Shown here piece by piece: positions 35,770 to 44,000 of a stretch of 44,000 nucleotides of DNA (position 1 is its first letter; each line of letters starts with the position of its first letter). The notes beneath the pieces were generated by a model. It made no database searches, had not been told where the DNA came from, and saw nothing but the letters and a program-made list of their open reading frames with translations. This stretch comes from Chrysomallon squamiferum. Its lineage: Eukaryota; Mollusca; Gastropoda; Neomphalida; Peltospiridae. Location: the NCBI GenBank assembly GCA_012295275.1, contig CM022679.1, forward strand, positions 25,459,907 to 25,503,906, written 5' to 3'. The position numbers and the translations under genes are program-made.

Positions 35770-35875
35770 CCAGTGTTATTATTATTATTCCATGTTTATA
35801 TAGAACCTTTTCCATACTAAGTAAGTTCAAGGGTGCTTTAACGTGTAAACTAATAAACTAAAATACAAAAAGACA
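35770..35875. repeat. Dispersed-repeat-like module
   Basis: After a short (ATT)n tract comes CATGTTTATATAGAACC, TTTTCCATACTAAGTAAG, then TTCAAGGGTGCTTTAACG. This order (TTTATATAG, CTTTTCCATACTA, AAGTGCTTTA) resembles a module I know to be common in repeats of marine animals. The family assignment is uncertain. Confidence 0.35.
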
Positions 35876-37046
35876 TGACAACAAACATATTAAAATAAAT
35901 GTAAACATAATGGCGAACATATTAACGTGGTGGCAAAAAATAAACGAGTCACATTTCAGAATTGTATAAGATAATTAATAGATAACTACTAGCCCGAACA
36001 TTTTAAAACTGGAAAAAATATAAATATAACTACGTATTAAACAAAGAGGATTTGAAAGAAATGGCTATTTTGAATGTGGTTGCTGAATGGACCAGGAGCT
36101 TGTACTTTTTACACCGACAGCAGAGTAGACAGCAAAAATGTTGGACAGGCGAAGAGTTAACCAAGTGTTTTTGCAATGATATGAGAGTAAACAGTACAGT
36201 TTGTGGGACATTCAGACGTAAATGTCAATCTCTCAGCAGGAGACGAAAGCGGATTAGTAAAGCAGCAGTTATTTTGTAGTGTGCGAGAAAAAAACAATAC
36301 TACACGTACAACGTGTAACACCACACACAGAGAAATGTGGAGTCGTGTACAGTCGCCACATGCGACACAGTTTGTTAGCAGAAGTGTACAGAATATACGT
36401 ATCTGTGTGTGTGTGTGTGTGTGCCTGTAGTATACACGTACACAAACACATTAATAGATAAATACACATACACACACACATCCATGCATGCATACACATA
36501 TATGCATTTATATGACAGTTCATTCAAGCATGCAAGTACACACACACAAACACACACTGACACCCATACATATATATAGATAGACAGATAGATCTATAAA
36601 TACATTCAGACAGATATATAAATACATTCAGACAGATATATATATATATATAGTAATATATACATAATACGTACTTAGGTACATACATGCATAGATACAA
36701 ATATTTATGCATACCCACATATTGTATATACTTTACACCATCACAATAAATATATAAATAAATAAATAAATATTTTGTTATTCATCATATCAAAGGACAA
36801 AATTAAGTATTTAAAATTACTTGTCACAACTAATACTGATACTTATTGATGAAACATTTTTATTATTATTTTGCGTTTATTGTTTTTGTGGATTGCAGGT
36901 AATATACCCATACAGTGACCGGATTACACGATCCTTGTTTCACGGATTAATTTTGCATTACCCATGTTACTATTGTGCGTTGTACTAGAAATCGCCAAAA
37001 CAAACAATGCCAGTAAGTGGACATGCCTCTCTTTTCTCTTGAAGTT

Positions 37047-37448
37047 ATAATATTAACACCTATTCTAAACTAGCATTAAAATATTAACATATATTCTACA
37101 GTGACTTTAATATTATTAACCGATTTTCCAGATTAACGTTAAAATATAGCATATATTTTAAATATTATCATATGTTCTACTTTAATGTTAAAATATTGAC
37201 CGATATTCTTCTGTATTACGTCACACCATTAACTAATATTCTGTATTACGTCACAACATTAACGTTTCATATTCTACATTAACTTAAAACAGATATTCTA
37301 CCCTGACCTGAAAAGTTTAATATTATATTCTACAATGACGTTAAAACATTATCATATATTTTAAACTGACGCTAAAATATTAACATTTATTCCACAACTG
37401 ATGTTAAAATATTAAGATATGTTCTACACTGACAGTCTGAATCTTAAA
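37047..37448. repeat. Degenerate tandem repeat, unit about 30 bases, about 12-13 copies
   Basis: Recurring core AATATTAACATATATTCTAC followed by an ACTGACGTTAA-like part. Two neighbouring units share CTGTATTACGTCACA exactly at a 30-base interval, which gives the unit length. It lies in the long intron. Confidence 0.65.
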
Positions 37449-37779
37449 ATGAAAAAAAAAAAAAAAAAATTACAAAAAGTAATAACAACATAAATATTTT
37501 AATACCGGGTATAGATTCAAGCTTTAGTAACGAGTTGACAACGTTGAATGTAACGAATATGTGGATTTATTAATTTATAACATACAGCGTAGTATCTGTG
37601 TTGGTACGTTCCAATACGATACACAATAACAATATGGTGATACAAAATTTATCCGTGTTCGGTTGTATGCACAAGAATAGTGTCGTGATAAAAAAAAAGG
37701 TTGGCCAGTGTAGGTGTTTGCTACATCACGCCGTTGACAATAATATGTAAAATAAAATAAACAATTTAAAAAGAAGGAA

Positions 37780-38130
37780 AGAAAGAAGAAATGTTTCAAG
37801 ATGAGGAGGAAAGGAAGCGAAAGAATAAAATAGAGAAATAAAGTAAGGATTGAAAGAAAGAATAAACGACAGGAGAAATGAATGAAGAAAGAAGAAATGA
37901 AGAAGAAATAAAGAAAGAAAACCTAAAGTAAAAAGGATATCCATTAAAAAAACGAAAAGAAAAAAACTAGAAAATAAAAATAAAATAAACAACACGAAAA
38001 AAACAATATTATGGGGACGGCATGTAAGAAAGAAAAAATGGTAAAATGGAAAAATGTAAGAAAGCAATAATTTAAGGGAAAAAGAATAAAAATCACTAAA
38101 GAAAAATTAAAAATGAAAAACCAGTATTTA
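37780..38130. repeat. A-rich AAAG/AAAT low-complexity DNA
   Basis: Purine-rich AAAG, AAAT and GAAG units without exact periodicity. The Phe/Leu-rich minus-strand frames are artefacts. Confidence 0.7.
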
Positions 38131-38668
38131 ACCAAAAGCAATACAAAACGAGTACCAGAAACCAGCAGCGAGTTAATCTGATTAACAAGTGTCTTATCAA
38201 TGAACAACACAAGACGTCGCTGGGGCCGACCTAAGTGGGGGGTGGGGACAAGCACCTCCGTTTTGTCCACAACGACAACGACAACCAAGATTTAGTTTTT
38301 ATCAGTTACATCAGTTGTATATTTTCTGTACGACTTTGATCTTTATATGTACCCCAACTCCTAGAGACTCATGAACACACGCACGCACGCACACACCAAC
38401 ATACATACACATATGTATATACAAACTGTCACCAGCTTATTACAGAAGTCAGGTTAATCCAGTACAGCAGGAGTAACGTAATCTGGGTGTAACTTGCATT
38501 GTCTTTTAGGATCGAGTCTCATGCTATACACAGAACTGTTGATAATTAACTTCCCTTTTATCATCATAATTTTAAATGATTCAGAAATGTCATTATTTTA
38601 GATAATCGGATTCTTAAAATTAATTCTTCTTATTTGTATCGATATGTGTGTATCTGTGTTTGTATACA

Positions 38669-38670
<2 letters not shown>

Positions 38671-38706
<36 letters not shown>
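38671..38706. repeat. (CA)n microsatellite
   Basis: About 18 CA units. Confidence 0.9.
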
Positions 38707-38708
<2 letters not shown>

Positions 38709-39360
38709 TATATATACATATATACTCTTACATACATGTACCTCTCATAATATACTTTGAATTAATTTCAAGTATTACATCAAAGCTTGAATGGAGAGAC
38801 TTTACGATAAAGACATTACAATTATACAAATATACAGCTTACAATAATCACACCCCCGCGAATTCTAAAAATCTAAAACGGTACCCAGAAATAAAAATAT
38901 ATATTATAATATAATTTTAAAAACACGATATCAGATGAGAACCATTATGTTTCTGATTTGTAATAAAGTATCTTTTAACTGCACGAAGTACACACTTGTA
39001 GTATGCAGCAAAACGAGACTTTTATCACTTTCTTTTGTTCGGCCGGGTTTTCAGACTATAAAATAGATTTTAGGATTACCGCCACACAAATATCTTTTCC
39101 ATAATCTATATTTCCATAAGCCATAGATACATCACCTCATTAAAGAGATATTGATCATTTCCCGTGCGTCAAACATTAAACAGTTTATGTGTTAATAATT
39201 TGTCGCACTTTCGCAGTTAAGAATACAACAATTTAACAATGTGACAGTCCGCTTTTAACACCCATTCACCCCTTTAACTTGCTAGAAAAAAAAAAAAAAA
39301 AGAAGAGAAAAATAATAATAAGAGAAGAAATAAAAACGAGAGAAAAGCCGTTCAACTTAC

Positions 39361-39450
39361 CTTAGTGTTTTCTCAATTGCTATGCTCCAGACTGGACGAG
39401 AAGCCGAGGGGGTTTATCGGCTCGTAGCGGTTTTCAGTAGCAACCAGTAA
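39361..39450 (-). other. Likely 5' untranslated first exon of the C4orf17-like gene
   Basis: On minus, ACACTAAG runs into GTAAGTTG, an excellent donor, at 39361. The coding exon at 29735 needs an upstream non-coding exon, and no other comparable donor was seen in between. The segment is GC-richer than its surroundings, as a promoter-proximal exon would be. The right end is a guess; the transcription start is not visible. Confidence 0.45.
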
Positions 39451-39640
39451 CTATGGACGCATCAGAACAATCTTGCGGGCACTCGGGGAGTAACAATGCG
39501 CCCGGGGGATTACTGCATTAACCAATCGACGAAACGTGATAAAGTACAGGCTGTGGCAAACTTACTGATTTGTAAGACTATCACGGACAGATCGCCGGCA
39601 GACCGATACGACCCGTGTAAATATATCACAGTCCATGTTA
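39370..39640 (-). promoter_or_regulatory. GC-richer, CpG-containing promoter candidate of the C4orf17-like gene
   Basis: The region is rich in CpG and G/C words (CCCGGGGG, GCGGGCAC), unlike the AT-rich DNA around it. It contains a degenerate X-box (39430-39444) and a CCAAT (39518-39522 on plus, ATTGG on minus). Confidence 0.4.
39430..39444 (-). promoter_or_regulatory. Degenerate X-box match
   Basis: Minus-strand GTTGCTACTGAAAAC fits RYYNYY-N3-RRNRAC. This loose pattern is expected about every kilobase by chance, so only the location gives it weight. Confidence 0.25.
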
Positions 39641-40106
39641 CAACGAAACAAGCTTATCCTGGTTGTTTTCTTGTTCTCGTATTCTTTAACTGAAGTCTAA
39701 CTATTTCAAGGTTTTACTAAATTATGAGGTAGTGTACGTGAGCTAGGGACAAGCGAGTAAAGAGGTGATTTTAAAGATAAGTTACAGAATGTGAAAAAAT
39801 TACGTGTAATTACTGTGTGTGGGAAGAGAGAAGATTGAACAGAGGAATAAACCGGTTTGAAAAAACGTGGGTCGAGTTGTTGGGGTCGAGTTTCATTTAC
39901 GTGTGAGATAATCATTAGTTAATCAGTATCAATTATCTAGCTAATTACACATCATTAAACTTACATTAGCTGATTTTATATTGTTGTATAGCGCAATAAT
40001 TAAAATACTGACTCACTTTTTTTTCTACTTTTCTCTCTTCTTTGTTTTCTGTCATTCATTCTCTTTATATAATCTTTCTCTTTTTTCTACATTTATCTGT
40101 TTTTTA

Positions 40107-40109
<3 letters not shown>

Positions 40110-40137
<28 letters not shown>

Positions 40138-40192
40138 GTCTCTCTCGCTTTCTCTCTCTCTCTCTCTCTAATATACACACACACACACACAA
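40110..40192. repeat. (TC)n-(CA)n microsatellite
   Basis: Interrupted TC units followed by about nine CA units. Confidence 0.9.
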
Positions 40193-40310
40193 AGACACAG
40201 ACAGAAACAAACACAAAGAACTGAACACTGTATAATCCGATAACAATAAAAACATCAATTCAACTGTATCATTGTTTCTGTGAGTGTGCCTGTTTGTTAT
40301 CTATATAACG

Positions 40311-40316
<6 letters not shown>

Positions 40317-40365
<49 letters not shown>
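40317..40365. repeat. (GT)n microsatellite
   Basis: About 24 perfect GT units. Confidence 0.95.
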
Positions 40366-40367
<2 letters not shown>

Positions 40368-41095
40368 TCTGTCTTTTTTGTGTGCGTGCGTATGTGTGTG
40401 TTTTGATGAAATATTTTAGAAGAATCTTGATACGGAATAAAGAATAAGAACGATAATGTGATTTAATAAAACAAGCAAATTTTCCAACCATATAGGTTAC
40501 AAGAAATTATGGTCATCACTAAATATGAAAAGCCAAAAGAAAATAAAAATTTAACAAATACAGTTTTGTATCAAGAAAGATATATGCATTCACGTGTACA
40601 CATACATGCCCACATGTATACATACGCCCAGACAAAGATAAGCATGTGCTGACATATTTTCAGAGTCTTGAAAGATGTTTTAAATTACTGATATCAAACA
40701 TATATAAAATCTTTTAATAAGAATGTCATCTGACATTTACAAAAATATAACACAATAAAATAAATTAATATGTCGGTAGGGACGTTACTGGTTTTAGGGT
40801 GGGGGGGTTTTGGTTTTTAGTCTGTTTTTGTTTTTGTTTTTTTTTTTTGCTTGCTTTTTATATATATATATTTTTTTTTTTTTTCCTTTTTTTTCTTCTA
40901 AAAATAGGTATTTAAAGAAAAGGTATATTAATTAAATTTTCATATAAATGACTACACTCTTTTTCACTTTTTGTTTTTGGGCCCTGTTAAGTTCCAAGTT
41001 CCAGGGCTTTAGATTATGATAATTAGTGTTAACGGTATTTCGCATATTAATCATTTCTAATAAAATGATATAACTATTGATATTTCCAAATATAT

Positions 41096-41101
41096 TTTAT
41101 T
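41096..41101 (-). terminator. Poly(A) signal candidate of the UPF0489 gene
   Basis: Minus-strand AATAAA 14 bases past the TGA stop; a matching short-tail layout is seen for the other genes here. Confidence 0.4.
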
Positions 41102-41114
41102 CTTTTTTCAACTG

Positions 41115-44000
41115 TCAAGGTCTGTTATGCCAGCCAAATCTGCCTCCAAGTAAATCAGGATCGTAGTACACCATATCCTTGTCAACATCTTCAATATGAT
41201 CATTTAAAACATTCAGAATATCGCGTTCTATTTGACGGAAGTGACGTCGAGGCGTGTATCCGTCACGTGTTGACCTACAAACGGTGACGAGTTTTGGAGT
41301 CATGTAAGCGACTTTCAGAATATTTCTAATGGTCTGTGTGCGAATGTCAATCTCCGCTCCTGAAGGCATGTAGAATGGTACAGAGCTATCATTCGGCTTG
41401 TTGAATCCGTCGCAGATTTTCATGCCATTTCCAGGATTAAAGGCATAGGTGTTTGCTGAACTTTTAAGGCAGATACCCACTTGTGACAACGCCGACAATT
41501 GTTCCTCGTTGCATTTCGATAAATGACGGATGAGAGCCCTGAGCGTAATCGTTATTTTTCTTTCGTCTGTCGTGCACAGCGCTGATTGCAGATCTTTCTC
41601 TTTTAGGTCATGAAGCAGATCTGGAATAAGTCGAAAAAGCCAGTTGATCGTAACTTTACCGTTGTGGCATGGACTGGTACCGTTTAGTTTCACCTCCGAA
41701 CAAAACCGTTTTAAATTTCTAATCTTTTGTAAAACAGAATTGTAAAACGTGTCTGATTTTCTTTCTTGTAAAACGTTCGAACTGCAAAAAGTTTCTGAAC
41801 AAAGAAATGAAGCCACCAGAGGGTGTTTTTATCAATTCCTGCGTCGTACAGCGGCTGCACCGCCGACTGGACACCGTAGAAGTCTTCGTCAATGTCGAGT
41901 ATGACGTTGTCGTACGGGTTAATCCAGTCTCCTCTGTGTAAAAGTTCAATTGCTTTGTCTTCGCTCACTACTTCTGCAACATTTCTAGACTGTATGCGGC
42001 AGTCCTCCTTCTGAACATCGACAAGTTTCATATTCCTTTCATTAGTACCGTTGACTATGACACACCATGGTTCAGATACGTCCTCGGAGTCAGCGGAAAC
42101 GCAGGCACAGAAATCTTTAGTCATTTTGCCATCGACATCGCGTCTCATGGTTGTTCCTAGTTGGACTTTCATACACAGATCGAGTGCTTGGAAACCAACG
42201 GCAGTGAGCCACCTTGGCCACACCCAGATGAAGCGACTTATAAATCCCGTGAGTGCGACCGGCTGAAATTCAGAGTTTCAGATATTTTAATTCAGAATTT
42301 CAGATATTTTAATTCAGAATTTCAGATATTTTCCTTCAGAATTTCAGATATTTTTATTAAGACACTTTCATTATAATGTTTCTTGTTGATTACGTTAAAT
42401 GTTTATTGTTTCTGCTATTATATCAGCCTTTTCTTGACATTATGTTTTATTATTGTCACAGCCATTTTTGATAGGAGGCTTACATTTCGATCATTATCAG
42501 CAATATAAAAAAAAAATATATGTATTGTAAAACAATGTTTCTGTTTCCATATATATATATTTTTATATATATCATCATAGAGACATATACAAAATATATA
42601 TTTATTATTAAGCATAAAAGATTAACAAATAAGAAAAAAAAGAGGATGAAGGGAAGACGAAAAACGAAAATGAGGCGATAGAAGAAGGAATAAAATAAAC
42701 GCTATAATCAACAACGTATTATGTAAGCCAAATCCATGTGTATTTTCTATATGTTATCATACAGATATATTCAAAAGCACCGACTTGTGGCTTAATTAGC
42801 CTTATAATTAATAAAGTATTAGGTAAACAAAAACTCACCAGTATGAACTGATCGTTGCCCTGCATCATGTTTCTAATCTCAGAGGAGTTGGGCCACTTGA
42901 ACAACGGTAAAACTTTACGTAAGAAAGGCGGTGCAATGTCTGAGTGGGCATCGATATGGAACTGAAATACAAACTAGGCGTAGAATGATTAAACATTAAA
43001 AAAATATTCTGATGACTAAATCTGAACATTATACGCAAATGATAACTATTCCAAATGAATTACTCGTTCCAGCCTTAATATTTATTTTTGGTTTTGAAAT
43101 AGAATTATTTTCCATTTAATTTGATGAGACTGTTTTTAATTATATTTTAAACTATATTTTAAAAGGGGGAAAAAATAAAACAAAATAGGTGAATAAATAA
43201 AGAAATAACATTTATTAATTAAAACAGGACATAATGAAAACGTAAAGTCAATATTAGAGTCACAATAAAGAGTATTTTTTTTTATTCACTATTCCAACAT
43301 TTAATGTCGTTTACTTAATCCTTGTTTTTTAACTTTTTCTTTTTCTTCGTATTGTTTATTTATTTATTTATTATTGTTGTTGTTATTGTTGTTGTTGTTG
43401 TTGTTGTTGTTGTGTTAATCGTGATGATGTTCATGATAAAGTAATAACAACTTACCAAAACATTTCCTTTCTTTGGAATGATTCCTCTTTCAGCAGCTTT
43501 GAACCAATAAGGCAAAACTGTAACAAAACAAAATAAAGAAAACAATGAAAACAAAACAACAATTTTAGACGAACTATTCTTCGTCCATAATCCTTGCAAA
43601 CAGATCTGACAGTCGTAATTCGATCGGAATATATCACGTGATTCTTCAGTAACCTCAGACTGAACAAAATAAAACTCTGATTATCAAATCACACATTTAA
43701 GAAACGTTTCTAAGTGACAGTTATAAATCATATCCATTACAAGACAAAATTTAATAATACATAAAAAATTTAAAATATGAAAATTTTCAAAATATAACCT
43801 ACCTTCATGATGTTCCTCCACAACATACACGGGAAAGACAGGCTGCGTATCTGCAGTAACATCATCAACACCAACGTCACCTGTACCCGAGTAGTAACGA
43901 GATGCTGAATAGTTTGGTTTGACAGTCTGACACGGTCCACTGGAGCTGATCCATTCGCACGTGCTTCGCATGTACCAGAAGACCACCACGTTGACGACAA
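41115..44000 (-). CDS. UPF0489 (C5orf22-like) protein, N-terminus outside the window, one frame break
   Basis: Uncharacterised family. Exons on minus: 43803 to beyond 44000, 43456-43517, 42839-42961, 41115-42262, phases matching. Landmarks in order: PVFPVYVVEEHHEV, LPYWFKAAERG, FHIDAHSDIAPP, LPVALTGFISRFIWVWPRW, NVILDIDEDFYG, and LVTVCRSTRDGYTPRRHF. They parallel C5orf22 WVVEDHHEVLPF, LHFDSHPDL, IMPAVYAGHFSHVIWF, VLDIDLDFF and LVTIARSSLDDYCP. HIDAHSD and LDIDEDF look like the two metal-binding motifs of the arginase fold, so a metal-dependent hydrolase is possible; this is inference. Before the domain, VVNVVVFWYMR looks like the end of a membrane anchor. NGT sequons and several cysteines fit a lumenal or extracellular domain, unlike human C5orf22. 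In the last exon, the frame carrying LDIDEDF must change near 41786-41836 to reach the C-terminal half. With one extra base the exon is exactly 383 codons. About 508 residues fall in the window. Confidence 0.85.
42271..42358. repeat. 22-base minisatellite, four tandem copies
   Basis: Copies at 42271, 42293, 42315 and 42337, each close to CAGAATTTCAGATATTTTAA plus TT, with few differences. It ends six bases from the acceptor of UPF0489 exon 41115-42262, so it replaces the usual polypyrimidine tract region of that intron. Confidence 0.9.
42966..43455 (-). other. UPF0489 intron with (TTTA)n and (TTG)n tracts
   Basis: AT-rich intron between exons 43456-43517 and 42839-42961; a compound TTTA, TTA and TTG tract covers 43355-43414. 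No other coding signal. Confidence 0.75.

Larger units (their letters stand above)
29735..39360 (-). other. Long first intron of the C4orf17-like gene (inferred)
   Basis: If the 39361 donor is correct this intron is 9.6 kb. It holds simple repeats, a T30/A31 inverted pair, a degenerate 30-base tandem repeat and a dispersed-repeat-like module near 35780. I found no convincing exon; the 75-codon frame at 36052-36279 has ordinary composition but no family likeness. Confidence 0.5.
39650..41095. other. Intergenic, no gene seen
   Basis: DNA between the C4orf17-like promoter and the UPF0489 gene's 3' end. It holds (TC)n, (CA)n and (GT)n tracts, (TA)n and poly(T) near 40846-40884, and nothing recognisable as coding. 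Confidence 0.6.

Noticed and set aside
36052-36279. 75-codon plus-strand frame with a basic C-terminus
   Set aside because: Ordinary composition, but no family likeness, no splice partners and no promoter; it could be a remnant of a mobile element. Not called as a gene.
37726-38288. Phe/Leu-rich frames resembling membrane proteins
   Set aside because: Minus-strand reading of A-rich low-complexity DNA; no conserved motif, no Kozak start, no exon structure.
41786-41836. Programmed -1 frameshifting in the UPF0489 gene
   Set aside because: T-AAA-AAC and CTTTTTG are present, but neither is a canonical in-phase X-XXY-YYZ slippery site, and a homopolymer length error is simpler.

Overview
The window is metazoan nuclear DNA. 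Its genes are split by GT-AG introns, it is strongly AT-rich by eye (not counted), and it is loaded with microsatellites (AAT, TTTA, CA, GA, TATC, TATG). The proteins match vertebrate families along most of their length but are clearly diverged. I read it as an invertebrate, probably a spiralian such as a mollusc. That placement is a weak inference from genome style; the family calls are firm.

I joined exons by hand using splice sites, reading phase and family knowledge. Four protein-coding genes result. (1) 730-12335, minus: a complete 18-exon, 890-residue microsomal triglyceride transfer protein large subunit (MTTP). (2) 12937-16858, plus: a complete 7-exon, 396-residue tRNA (guanine-N1) methyltransferase of the TRMT10A type, head to head with MTTP across about 600 bases. 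(3) 19701-29734, minus: a complete 7-coding-exon, 433-residue protein that matches human C4orf17, an uncharacterised protein. A likely 5' untranslated exon lies at about 39361-39450. (4) 41115 to the right edge, minus: the last four exons of a UPF0489 (C5orf22-like) protein. It appears to have a membrane anchor, arginase-like Asp/His motifs and one apparent reading-frame break.

Layout: 1-729 is the 3' flank of MTTP. 12336-12936 is a shared divergent promoter carrying a DR1/HNF4-like site and a TCTCGCGA core. 16879-19679 is the convergent interval between genes 2 and 3, with a strict RFX X-box match and two non-AT-rich islands of unknown role. 19913-39360 is mostly repeat-rich introns of the C4orf17-like gene, including tRNA-derived SINE-like units and degenerate tandem repeats. 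39361-41095 is promoter and intergenic DNA.

The main biological point is gene order. MTTP(-) TRMT10A(+) C4orf17(-) is the mirror image of the human 4q23 order C4orf17(+) TRMT10A(-) MTTP(+), as I recall it. The genes have unrelated functions (ER lipid loading of lipoproteins, tRNA m1G9 modification, unknown). Retention of this block from an invertebrate to human would therefore point to shared regulation, most plausibly the head-to-head promoter, or to very old linkage.
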